Notes under the pieces: generated by a model
What the model saw: the letters and a program-made list of their open reading frames with translations, nothing else
Databases searched by the model: none
Told to the model about the DNA's origin: nothing
Part shown: positions 1-7,846 of the stretch, piece by piece
Layout of the letters: every line of letters starts with the position of its first letter
Numbering within the stretch: the first letter of the stretch is position 1
DNA from: a bacterium
Lineage (GTDB): Bacteria; Armatimonadota; Zipacnadia; Zipacnadales; UBA11051
NCBI GenBank assembly: GCA_021372615.1
Contig: JAJFUB010000092.1
Location: 62,001 to 126,000, forward strand
Direction: 5' to 3'
Length of the DNA: 64,000 bases
Program-made: the position numbers and the translations under genes

Positions 1-2
1 CC

Positions 3-752
3 GGCGCGGCGGACTATGGCAGCGAGATCGCCCGGCTGCGCTGGAGCCTGTTGCCGCCCGAGGTCGAGCGCTTCCGGGCGCTTGGCCAGGACGTCTCGCG
101 CTGCCTGACCGAGACAGCCCGCGAGGTGCAGGTCGGCCAGAGCGAGATCGAGGTCGGCGCGCTGCTGACCGCGAAGCTGAAGGCCCTCGACATCGCCCCC
201 AATGTCATCCTGATCGCCAGCGACGAGCGCATCGAGAAGTACCGTCACCCGCTGCCCAAGGCGAAGCAAGTGGAGCGCTATGCCATGCTCGTCGCCTCGG
301 TGCGGCGCTTCGGGCTGCAGGCCTCGGCGACGCGGCTGGTGCACTTCGGGGAGCTGCCGGCGGAGTTGCGCCGCAAGCACGACGCCTGCACGCTGGTGGA
401 TGCCTGCTTCAACCTGGAGACCAGGCCCGGCGCTCGCGTGTCCACGGTCTTCGACCGGGCGGTGCGCACGTATGCCGAGACCGGCTTCGCCGACGAATGG
501 CGGCTGCACCACCAGGGCGGCGCCTGCGGCTATGCCGGACGCGACTACAAGGCCACACCCGACATGGACGAGGTTGTGCTGGAGAACCAGGCCTTTGCGT
601 GGAACCCGTCAATCACCGGGACGAAGTCCGAGGACACGGTCCTGGTGACGGCGGCCGGGCCGGAGGTGCTGACGGCGGCGGTGGACTGGCCGATGCTGCA
701 GGTGGAGTACAAGGGGCAGACGCTGGCGCGGCCGGACATACTCGTAAGGTAG
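3..752 (+). CDS. M24-family metallopeptidase (Xaa-Pro aminopeptidase-like), C-terminal part
   Basis: The reading frame is open from the window edge, so the N-terminus lies outside; only about 249 residues are present. The visible part looks like the C-terminal half of a pita-bread M24 fold: a His-rich turn (HHQGGACGYAGRD), then a strand with FAWNPSITGTKSEDTVLV whose Glu corresponds to the last metal ligand of M24 enzymes. Family members are dinuclear-metal peptidases that remove or split N-terminal residues next to proline, usually in the cytosol; related members are creatinases. Substrate cannot be read here. A TTG at 51 could be taken as a start, but the frame continues upstream with protein-like sequence (GADYGSEIARLRWSL), so truncation by the window is the better reading. 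The gene ends with TAG and is followed by a palindromic repeat. Confidence 0.75.
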   Translation, partial: GAADYGSEIARLRWSLLPPEVERFRALGQDVSRCLTETAREVQVGQSEIEVGALLTAKLKALDIAPNVILIASDERIEKYRHPLPKAKQVERYAMLVASVRRFGLQASATRLVHFGELPAELRRKHDACTLVDACFNLETRPGARVSTVFDRAVRTYAETGFADEWRLHHQGGACGYAGRDYKATPDMDEVVLENQAFAWNPSITGTKSEDTVLVTAAGPEVLTAAVDWPMLQVEYKGQTLARPDILVR

Positions 753-757
753 CAACC

Positions 758-900
758 AGGGGTCTGTCCCCGCAGGGGGCTGACCCCGACGGGTTCTGAT
801 CAGCGGGGTCGGTCTCTGCGCGAGGCTGACCGCCACGGATACTGCACAACGGGGTCAGCCCCCTGCGCTGTGCTGCGCACAGCTTCGGGGACAGACCCCT
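758..900. repeat. Intergenic inverted repeat, converging gene ends
   Basis: The left arm at 758-788 is complementary to the right side in two perfect blocks: 758-771 pairs with 887-900 and 772-788 pairs with 850-866. Between the two right-hand blocks sits a further small hairpin (GCTGTGC TGC GCACAGC, 867-883). The element fills nearly the whole space between the peptidase stop and the holB stop. It could serve as a terminator for both genes, although there is no T-run. It resembles the other palindromic elements in this window in layout but not in sequence. Confidence 0.8.
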
Positions 901-910
901 ATCCCTTCTG

Positions 911-2080
911 CTACGTGGCTGAGATAAGGCGCAGGGCCATGATCTCTGTGGCCAGGCGCAGGTTGGCGTTCTGGCGGAGCTGGGCCTTCATGTCCTCGAG
1001 GTACGCGCAGACCCGCCGGCACTTCTCCACCTGGTAGCCGGGGGCCAGGCGCCGCAGATCGTCCCGCCGGTCGCGGTTGATGAGGTGCGGCGAGTCCGGG
1101 TCTCCGTGCGCCACGATCAGGTCCCGGAACCACGAGACCAGCACATCCAGAACCTCGCGCATCCGCGTGCGCAAGACCCGGTCGCGCCGCGCCTTGAGCG
1201 CTCTCTCCCCCACCTCCCCCTCCACCGTCGCCACCCACCAGCGCTCCGCCGCGTCCATGAGCTGCTCGCCGCGGCGCAGGCACTCCAGCATCGATGTCTG
1301 CGGCAGCGCCACGCAGAGGTCGAGCAGGTCGCCGCGGATCTGCAGCACCTCGGGGTGCTGGAGCATCGAGATCGCCCACCCCACGCGCCCGCCCGACAGC
1401 GCCACCAGCGAATGGAGTTGCTCGGGCGCCATGTCGGGGCGGCGCTCCTGCAGGCGCGCCTCGCCCTCGGCGGACGGCACGCCCTCGAAGTTGACGACAC
1501 TGCAGCGGGAGATGGTGGTGGGCAGGAGCGCCCCGAGGTTGGCGCTGGTCAGGATCAGCAGCGTGTTGGGCGGGGGTTCCTCCAGCGTCTTGAGCAGCCG
1601 GTTCTGGGCCGCCTCGTTCATCGTCTCGGCGGAGATGACCAGGTAGATCTTGTGGCGGGCCTGCACGCGCTTGAGGTAGGTGTGCTCGATCAGGGCCTCG
1701 ATCTGCCCCGTGCGGATCATCGCACCCTCGATCTCGATGAAGTCCGGCGCCTGCTCGCCCTCCCCGTTCTCCTCCGCCTCCTGCATCAGGTCATCGTCGC
1801 CCTTGAGCGACAGCGTGGGCCGCACCACCATCAGGTCGGGGTGCCGCTCGCGATCGAAGGCGCGGCAGTTGTCACACTCGTCGCAACAGTCCAGTTCGTC
1901 CGCACTGGCGAACTGCGTCCGGCGCTCGCAGTTGAGCGCCTTGGCGAGCTGCAGGGCGACCGTCCGCCGCCCGACGTGCGGCTGGCCGACGAACAGGTAG
2001 GCGTTCGGGACGCGCCCACTGAACGCAGCGCGCTTGAGTATGCGTATGGGGCCTTCGTGGCCGATGATGTCTGCAAACAT
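911..2080 (-). CDS. holB: DNA polymerase III delta-prime subunit (clamp-loader ATPase family)
   Basis: Encodes about 389 residues of the DnaX/HolB clamp-loader family, which helps load the sliding clamp at the replication fork. Seen in order: an N-terminal IIGHEGP box; a P-loop at residues 32-40 (GQPHVGRRT) in which the usual Lys is Arg; a four-Cys zinc module (C51, C65/66, C69, C72); an acidic insertion at about 93-115; LLKTLEEPPPNTLLIL; and the SRC motif near 191-193. The zinc module and SRC motif fit delta-prime or gamma; the short length and lack of a long C-terminal tail favour delta-prime. ATG at 2080 begins the conserved MFADIIGHE block, although the frame is open further upstream. The missing P-loop Lys suggests it does not hydrolyse ATP, as is known for delta-prime in other bacteria. 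Confidence 0.88.
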   Translation of the reverse strand: MFADIIGHEGPIRILKRAAFSGRVPNAYLFVGQPHVGRRTVALQLAKALNCERRTQFASADELDCCDECDNCRAFDRERHPDLMVVRPTLSLKGDDDLMQEAEENGEGEQAPDFIEIEGAMIRTGQIEALIEHTYLKRVQARHKIYLVISAETMNEAAQNRLLKTLEEPPPNTLLILTSANLGALLPTTISRCSVVNFEGVPSAEGEARLQERRPDMAPEQLHSLVALSGGRVGWAISMLQHPEVLQIRGDLLDLCVALPQTSMLECLRRGEQLMDAAERWWVATVEGEVGERALKARRDRVLRTRMREVLDVLVSWFRDLIVAHGDPDSPHLINRDRRDDLRRLAPGYQVEKCRRVCAYLEDMKAQLRQNANLRLATEIMALRLISAT

Positions 2081-2110
2081 GGCGTTACCAATGGTCAAGG
2101 CGATGGGTGC

Positions 2111-2163
2111 CGCGTCGTGTGCGGCGGGCCCCATCGCCGGCGGGGCCCGGCGCACACGACGCG
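2111..2163. terminator. Strong GC hairpin between the glycyl radical enzyme gene and holB
   Basis: A 22-bp stem with one mismatch (2111-2132 against 2142-2163) closes a 9-nt loop. It starts 12 nt after the stop of the upstream minus-strand gene and ends 30 nt before holB. There is no U-tract, so it may be a factor-dependent terminator, an mRNA 3'-end stabiliser or a relic of a mobile repeat. It separates the radical enzyme transcript from holB. Confidence 0.65.
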
Positions 2164-2175
2164 CCCCCCGCCGGC

Positions 2176-4383
2176 TTACAGGCGATGTTCGGCGCGCGCG
2201 ATGACCTCCTGCTGCATCTTGTCGCACAGGTGGACGAAGTAGTCCGAGTAACCGGCGACCCGCACCAGTAGGTCCTCATACTGCTCGGGGTGCTCGCGCG
2301 CGGCGAGAAGTGTCTCCTGGCCTACGACGTTGACCTGCATCTCGAAGCCACCGCGCCGTAGGTAGGTCTCGATGATGGCCCGCAGCGCCTGGCGGTCCTC
2401 GGCGGTGCGGAATATGGTGCTCGGGAACTTCGCATTGTGGACGAGGCCGCCCAGCACGCGCCGATGGGGCCAGCAGGTGGTGGACAGCACCGCGGCTGTC
2501 GGTCCGGAGACTTCGCGCCCCTGTGCCCCGCCGGCGCCGTCCGCCAGCGGCCAGCCCGCATGTCGCCCGTCCGGCGTCGCCCCCGTCTCCGACCCCATCC
2601 GCTCGTGCATGACCCAGCAGAAGAACCCCGGCACGTAGCGATGGGGGCCGACCGTGTTGGCCTCCGTCGTGTCCATCAGGAAGCAGGCCCACTCGGCGGC
2701 CAGGGCGTCGGCCTCCTCCAGGTTGTTGCCGTAGTGCGGCAGGCGGTGTTGGAGGCGCTGGCGGAGGTCCTCATAGCCCGCGAAGTCGGCCTGCAGGGCG
2801 GCCCACAGGTCGGTGAGGGTCAGCTCTCCGCTCCCGTACACCAACTCGCGCACGGTGATAAGGCTGTCCACAAGGTTCGCCAGGCCGACGAAGGAGTTCT
2901 CTACCCAGTTGTAGCGCGCGCCACCGCGGTCGAAGTCCTGGCCCTTCTCCAGGCAGTCGGAGATCAGGCAACTGGCCAGCGGGAAGCAGGCGTGGACGGC
3001 TCGGCGCTGCCAGACGGCATCCAGGTTGGCCGCCGCCTGAGCGACCTTCGCCGCCAGATTCGCGCGCACGCCCTCCTGCAGTTCGTCGAACGTCCCCGGC
3101 GCGGGAACGCGCCCGGCGGCAATGTCGCCCAGCACGTCCAGCAGGCCCTGCGGACAGTTGAAGTACGGCGCCGTCACCCACATGTTCGAGGCGCCGCAGA
3201 CCTTGATCTCCACGCACGTGGAGTTCATGTAGTTGAAGCTGTCCGGCTCGCTCACGCCGTGGTCGCGCAAGCCCAGCGGAATCAGCTCGTCATTGAAGAA
3301 CGCCGGGTCGCCGACGCCAGTAGCGAGCATTTCCACCGCGAAGTCGGTCAGTTCGCCGGGGGTGCCCTCATGCCAGGCCAGGCCGACGGTCGGGTACACC
3401 AGCCGCGTGGCCATGCGCGCCGCGAGCGTGAGGTAGGTCAGCTCGTTCGTGACATTGCGGCCCTCGCGGTCGCGCCCGCCGACCATCGCCGCGACGGCCG
3501 ATCCGGGCCACAGGATGCGGTTCATCTGGATGAACAGGCAGGAGAGCAACTCCAGGGCACGCTGGGGCGTGAGGCGCCCGGCGGCGCGGTCCGCCTGGTA
3601 GAAGGGCCATAGCGTCTGATCCAGCCGCCCCGGGCTCGTCAGGCCGTGATCCTCGGCGAACCACAGCGCGATCTCGGCCAGGAACATGAGCTGGATGGCT
3701 TCGCGGAACGTCCGCGGGGGTTCGGTGGCGATGTGACGACAGGCCTCGGCGACCTCGCGCCAGTCCTCGGCCCCCTCGGGGTCGGTGTCGGCCATCGCGG
3801 CGCACTCGTCGCCGCACCGGGCGATGAACTCCGACAGCGCCTGCATGACGATGCGGCAGGCCGCGTAGAAGTGGCCCTGCTCCTCGGTCAGGTCGGGGCG
3901 GCGGCTGCGCTCGCCGATCTCGTGCAACAGCCCCCGTACGCCCACCCGCAGCAGCTTCTCATAGTCGGGGTGGAAGTGTCCCGAGTCGCCCCCGGGGTAC
4001 GGCGGTATCGTCGCCAGCACCTCCCGGGCGGCCCCCAGCGCTCCCTGCTCGTCGCCGGGGGACTGGCGGAAGGACGGCTTCCCGGGCAGCAACTCACCCG
4101 GCTCCAGGTCAAAGGGCATCGCCGCCAGTCGTCCGGCGCACCGGCGCGCTCGCCAGATCAGCCAGTCCTCCTCGTCGGTGTGCGCCGCCCACGCGCGCGC
4201 ATCGGCAAGCTCATACGCAACCTGCAGGCGGCTGATGACGGAGGTCTCCGGCGCCGGCGGCTGGGGCATCCGTTGTGCCGCGAGGGCTCGCCCGCGCAGG
4301 GCCTGCAGGCGCGGGGGCAACTTCAGTGAGACCGTCTCGCCGGTCAGGGGGATGGTGATGGTGTCCAGTGTCGTCGTGGCCAT
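2176..4383 (-). CDS. Glycyl radical enzyme (pyruvate formate-lyase-like), substrate unknown
   Basis: A full-length member (735 aa) of the glycyl radical enzyme superfamily, oxygen-sensitive cytosolic enzymes that use a backbone glycyl radical and an active-site thiyl radical. The C-terminal radical loop RVAGYSDYF puts the glycyl radical at G711. The active-site loop NSTCVEIKV puts the catalytic Cys at C390, followed by VE as in the dehydratase/lyase branch rather than the Cys-Cys pair of true pyruvate formate-lyase. The N-terminal domain has the WLIWRARR and FRQSPGDE type segments of PFL-like proteins. No radical SAM activating enzyme lies beside it; the only radical SAM protein in the window (57107-58342) is of another family. 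Its place between tmk and holB is odd. The product could be a dehydratase, a C-C lyase or a C-N lyase; sequence alone does not decide. Confidence 0.85.
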   Translation of the reverse strand: MATTTLDTITIPLTGETVSLKLPPRLQALRGRALAAQRMPQPPAPETSVISRLQVAYELADARAWAAHTDEEDWLIWRARRCAGRLAAMPFDLEPGELLPGKPSFRQSPGDEQGALGAAREVLATIPPYPGGDSGHFHPDYEKLLRVGVRGLLHEIGERSRRPDLTEEQGHFYAACRIVMQALSEFIARCGDECAAMADTDPEGAEDWREVAEACRHIATEPPRTFREAIQLMFLAEIALWFAEDHGLTSPGRLDQTLWPFYQADRAAGRLTPQRALELLSCLFIQMNRILWPGSAVAAMVGGRDREGRNVTNELTYLTLAARMATRLVYPTVGLAWHEGTPGELTDFAVEMLATGVGDPAFFNDELIPLGLRDHGVSEPDSFNYMNSTCVEIKVCGASNMWVTAPYFNCPQGLLDVLGDIAAGRVPAPGTFDELQEGVRANLAAKVAQAAANLDAVWQRRAVHACFPLASCLISDCLEKGQDFDRGGARYNWVENSFVGLANLVDSLITVRELVYGSGELTLTDLWAALQADFAGYEDLRQRLQHRLPHYGNNLEEADALAAEWACFLMDTTEANTVGPHRYVPGFFCWVMHERMGSETGATPDGRHAGWPLADGAGGAQGREVSGPTAAVLSTTCWPHRRVLGGLVHNAKFPSTIFRTAEDRQALRAIIETYLRRGGFEMQVNVVGQETLLAAREHPEQYEDLLVRVAGYSDYFVHLCDKMQQEVIARAEHRL

Positions 4384-4418
4384 GGCTGTGACTGTGGGAA
4401 GCCTCCCAACTGTGTCCG

Positions 4419-5048
4419 CTACTCCGATGGTGACTGCAGCACCAATGCCAGCACGTCCTGCGCCACGGCCACCGGGTCCCGATCGGCGTCCAGGACGACG
4501 GCGCGCGGCCCGAGCGACTGGGCATACTCCACAAACCCCTCGCGTACCCGCCGGTGGAAGTCCACCGACTTGCGCTCGATCCGGTCGGCGAGGTCCCCGC
4601 GCTTGCGGCGCAGCCCCACCAGCGGGTCGAGGTCGAGCACGATCAGCAGGTCAGGCTGCAGGCCCCGCGTGGCGTACCAGTTCAGCACCTCGATGGCCTC
4701 AGCCCCCACCCCGCCGGCGTAGCCCTGGTAGACCATGGTCGAGGAGGCGTAGCGGTCGCTGATGACGACCTTCCCCGCCTCCAGCGCCGGGCGAATGACC
4801 TCCAGCACATGCTGGGCGCGGTCGGCGCAGAACAGGAAGGCCTCGGTCAGCTCGTGCATCTCCTCGAAGGCGGGGTTGAGCAGGCAGTGGCGGACGGCTT
4901 CGCCCACGGCCGTCCCGCCGGGCTCGAGCGTCAACACCGTCTGATACCCCTCCGCTTCGAGGGCCTCGGCCAGCAGACGCGCCTGGGTGCTCTTCCCGCA
5001 ACCCTCGACGCCATCGAACACGATGAAACGGCGGTGGATGTCGGACAT
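4419..5048 (-). CDS. tmk: Thymidylate kinase
   Basis: About 209 residues, the usual length for dTMP kinase, which makes dTDP from dTMP and ATP in the cytosol. Seen: P-loop GVEGCGKST (13-21), an EPGGT box whose usual preceding TR is replaced by TL, the DRY motif followed by SSTMVYQGYAGG for dTMP binding, and an Arg/Lys-rich LID around RRKRGDLADR. ATG at 5048 places the P-loop at the normal distance; a TTG 27 nt upstream in frame is less likely. It lies 59 nt downstream of the R3H-ATPase gene. In many bacteria tmk is followed directly by holB; here the glycyl radical enzyme gene separates them. Confidence 0.92.
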   Translation of the reverse strand: MSDIHRRFIVFDGVEGCGKSTQARLLAEALEAEGYQTVLTLEPGGTAVGEAVRHCLLNPAFEEMHELTEAFLFCADRAQHVLEVIRPALEAGKVVISDRYASSTMVYQGYAGGVGAEAIEVLNWYATRGLQPDLLIVLDLDPLVGLRRKRGDLADRIERKSVDFHRRVREGFVEYAQSLGPRAVVLDADRDPVAVAQDVLALVLQSPSE

Positions 5049-5107
5049 GGAACCCCTGGTCCCCCTTGATGGCAAGCCCGCCGGCAGGACGCCGGCGCAC
5101 CGACGCT

Positions 5108-6640
5108 TCAGCTCGGAAGGATCATCACGCGGCGGCGCGGCTCCTTGCCCACACTGGTGGAGCGCAGGTTGTGCCGCGCCACGAGTTCGTGCTGCAGGCG
5201 CCGGATGTACGAGTTCTGCGGCAACAGTTCCACCGAGCGATTGCCCTCGGCGACCCGCTGCAACGCCTCCTCGACCTCGCGCAACGCGAACTCCTCACGC
5301 GCGGAGTCGGCCGTGGTGAAGAGCTTGCGAGCCGCCTCGAAGATCTGGGCGTACGTGTTGCCATGGACGATTTCGACGGGGACGCCCGGCGCCCCTTCGT
5401 CGCTGATGCCACGCGCGTTCGGCTCCAGTGCCAGGATCGCGTCGGCCTGCGCGGGCTCCTTGACGATGGCCGCCGGCACGCGCAGCTCCTGCAGAGCCTT
5501 CTCGACCTTGCGGCGCGTGAGGCCGCGGATGTGCAGGCGCGAGACGGAGCGCCGCACCTGGCGGTCGGAGATCTCGCGCTGCAGGCGCTCGAAGTCGTCG
5601 GCCTCGCTGAGCGCCGGCGCGTGCTCGACGATCTCCTCCTGCACCACCTCGAAGCCGCCCTTCGGGCGCCGCTCGCGGACTTCGGACTGAACCATACGCC
5701 CCAGCAGGAGCGCGTCCACCGTGTCGGCCACGTCGTGATGTATGGCCAGCACGTCCAGGTCGCGGATCTCGATCACGGTGTCGAAGGTCGGCGGGGCCTT
5801 GCGCTCCAGCACGGTCTTCTGCGTGCCGCGCTTGCGGGCTTCCTCGTCGCTGAGCGTCACCGGCTGGATGCCGCCCACCAGGTCCGCCAGCGTGGGGTTG
5901 GACATGAGGTTGTCGAGGTTATTCCCGTGCGCCGTGCCGATGAGCTGCACGCCGCGCTCGGCGATGGTCCGCGCGGCGAAGGCGTCGTCGGCCGTCCCGA
6001 TCTCATCGATGACAATGACCTCGGGCATGTGATTCTCGACGGCCTCGATCATCACATCGTGCTGCTCTTCGGTGTTGGGCACCTGCATCCGCCGGGCGCG
6101 GCCGATGGCCGGGTGCGGCACGTCCCCATCGCCGGCGATCTCGTTGTTGGTGTCCACGACGATCACGCGCTTGCCGAAGTCATCGGCCAGCACGCGCGCG
6201 GTCTCGCGCAGCTTCGTCGTTTTGCCGACACCCGGCCGCCCCAGCAGCAGGATGTTGGCACCGGTCTCGATGACATCGCTGATGATGTCAATGGTGCCAA
6301 ACACGGCGCGACCCACCCGCGCGGTCAGGCCTACGACGTCCCCCAGGCGGTTGCGCATGGCGCTGATGCGGTGCAGCGTGCGCTCGATCCCCGCGCGGTT
6401 GTCGCGATCGAACTGTCCGATGCGTGACACGACGAAGTCAATGTCGGTCATGTCGGCAAGCTGGTCGCTCAGAAACTCATAGTGCGAGGCAAAGCGCGCC
6501 TCGATGGGCCGGCCGAGGTCAATCACGACCTCGATCAGGTCCCCGAGGCTGGGGTGGTCGCGCAGGCGTTCCTGGATGCGTGGGGGCAGGATCGGCAGGA
6601 GCAGGTCCAGGTTGTCGGTAATGAGCGGTTCGGACGACAT
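5108..6640 (-). CDS. R3H-domain AAA ATPase (SpoIIIAA/Ycf45-like)
   Basis: About 510 residues. A RecA/AAA-type ATPase core carries Walker A GRPGVGKTT (134-142) and Walker B EVIVIDEIGT near 190-200, resembling the secretion-ATPase-like SpoIIIAA and plastid Ycf45 families. The C-terminal segment QHELVARHNLRSTSVG with following Arg residues is an R3H single-stranded nucleic-acid-binding domain. Proteins with this architecture are found in Cyanobacteria, Deinococci and relatives; their function is not settled, though RNA or ssDNA binding coupled to ATP is expected. ATG at 6640 has GGAGGA about 11 nt upstream; a GTG four codons earlier sits directly on that Shine-Dalgarno and is rejected. First gene of the R3H-tmk-radical enzyme-holB run. 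Confidence 0.85.
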   Translation of the reverse strand: MSSEPLITDNLDLLLPILPPRIQERLRDHPSLGDLIEVVIDLGRPIEARFASHYEFLSDQLADMTDIDFVVSRIGQFDRDNRAGIERTLHRISAMRNRLGDVVGLTARVGRAVFGTIDIISDVIETGANILLLGRPGVGKTTKLRETARVLADDFGKRVIVVDTNNEIAGDGDVPHPAIGRARRMQVPNTEEQHDVMIEAVENHMPEVIVIDEIGTADDAFAARTIAERGVQLIGTAHGNNLDNLMSNPTLADLVGGIQPVTLSDEEARKRGTQKTVLERKAPPTFDTVIEIRDLDVLAIHHDVADTVDALLLGRMVQSEVRERRPKGGFEVVQEEIVEHAPALSEADDFERLQREISDRQVRRSVSRLHIRGLTRRKVEKALQELRVPAAIVKEPAQADAILALEPNARGISDEGAPGVPVEIVHGNTYAQIFEAARKLFTTADSAREEFALREVEEALQRVAEGNRSVELLPQNSYIRRLQHELVARHNLRSTSVGKEPRRRVMILPS

Positions 6641-6721
6641 GGTTGTGTTCACTCCTCCACCCCGGCGCGTTCCCCTCCCCCGCCTCAGCGGCCGCGGGCC
6701 CGTCGCAGGACAGGTGCGCCC

Positions 6722-7834
6722 CTATACATTCTTCCCCCGCGCGGCGATGCGCCACACGTCGCGCACGATTCCGTCCTGGACGATCACCATCTCATCGTAC
6801 AGGTTCAGGCACGTGCAGATGCGCGGCGGGATGATGCGCACCTTGTCGCCGATGTGCAGGTCCCCGGCCGCGCGGTCGAGATAGCCGTGCTCGTCGTTGA
6901 TCTTCACCACCCGCGCGCCCGGCGGGTCGAGCAGCACCCCGTAGCCCTCGGTGAGCTGCGAGACCTGTTGGTCCAGCGACTTCGTGCCCGCGTCAATGAT
7001 GAAGCGATCGGGCGCGGGATGGCTCACGACCGTCGCCAGGACCGTCGCAGCCACGTCCCCCACGGCGCAGGTCCCGAGGTCCATCTGGTTGTGGTCGTTG
7101 AGGCAATACGTGCCGGACCGAATCTCCGTCAGGCCGCAGTGGGCCGGGTAGCGCCCGGCCGTCGGCGTCGAGCCGCCACTGATCCGCTCGATGTCGAAGC
7201 CCGCCTGCCGCAGCTCCTCAGCGATGGCGGCCAGGCCCGCGCCCTCTTCGGCGCAGTAGGCGCGGCGCTCCTGCTCGGTGCGGCACGAGTACGACCGGGC
7301 GGCATACGCCATGAGGCCGACGATGTTCAGCGCGGGCAGGGCGGTAATCTCACCCGCGAAGGCCACGGCACGCTCCGGCAGCACGCCACAGCGCCCCGCA
7401 CCCGCGTCAATCTCGATCATCACGTCCAGCGCCATGCCGGCCGCGCCGAAGGCCTCCGACAGTTGCCGCGCCCCCTCGACGCTGTCCACGGCCACCGACA
7501 GCTTCGGCACGCGCCGCGCCAGCGCCACCAGCCGGCGCATCTTCGCCGCGCCGATGAGGATGTTGGCGATGAAGATGTCCTCGATGCCGGCGTCGGCCAT
7601 GACCTCGGCCTCGCCGATCTTCGCGGCCGTTACGCCCACGGCCCCGGCGCGCACCTGCATCTGCGCGATCTGCGGCGTCTTGTGGGCCTTGATGTGTGGC
7701 CGGACCTCTAGCCCCGCCGCTTCCGAGGCCCTCTGTAGACTGAGGATGTTGCGTGTCAAGATATCCGCATCCACGATGAGCGCGGGGGTGTCCACGGCGG
7801 CGAGTGGCTGTCCGATGAGTTCACACTTGGGCAT
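6722..7834 (-). CDS. DSD1-family PLP enzyme (D-serine dehydratase / D-threonine aldolase-like)
   Basis: A 370-residue fold-type III PLP enzyme, related to alanine racemase. The PLP lysine is expected at K49 in RPHIKAHK. The C-terminal block normally reads PNHxCxTxNL(Y/H)D in D-serine dehydratases and D-threonine aldolases, where His and Cys (or Asp) bind the metal. Here it reads PPRICTCLNLYD, so the His is Arg338, the Cys is kept (C340) and an extra Cys (C342) follows. The metal site is therefore changed, and the reaction (dehydration, aldol cleavage or racemisation) should not be assumed. The rest of the fold, including the final VWRIAARGK, is intact, so this is not a decayed gene. It lies 12 nt downstream of the GT-C gene and is probably co-transcribed. 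Confidence 0.82.
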   Translation of the reverse strand: MPKCELIGQPLAAVDTPALIVDADILTRNILSLQRASEAAGLEVRPHIKAHKTPQIAQMQVRAGAVGVTAAKIGEAEVMADAGIEDIFIANILIGAAKMRRLVALARRVPKLSVAVDSVEGARQLSEAFGAAGMALDVMIEIDAGAGRCGVLPERAVAFAGEITALPALNIVGLMAYAARSYSCRTEQERRAYCAEEGAGLAAIAEELRQAGFDIERISGGSTPTAGRYPAHCGLTEIRSGTYCLNDHNQMDLGTCAVGDVAATVLATVVSHPAPDRFIIDAGTKSLDQQVSQLTEGYGVLLDPPGARVVKINDEHGYLDRAAGDLHIGDKVRIIPPRICTCLNLYDEMVIVQDGIVRDVWRIAARGKNV

Positions 7835-7846
7835 GTCGAGTTCCTG

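Noticed and set aside
51-752. Complete gene starting at TTG 51
   Set aside because: The frame stays open and protein-like to the window edge, and the M24 N-terminal part is missing, so it is a truncated gene.
2437-3612. Long plus-strand open frame opposite the glycyl radical enzyme
   Set aside because: It is rich in Arg, Gln and His, has no domain pattern and lies opposite a gene with clear catalytic motifs; a GC-bias shadow.
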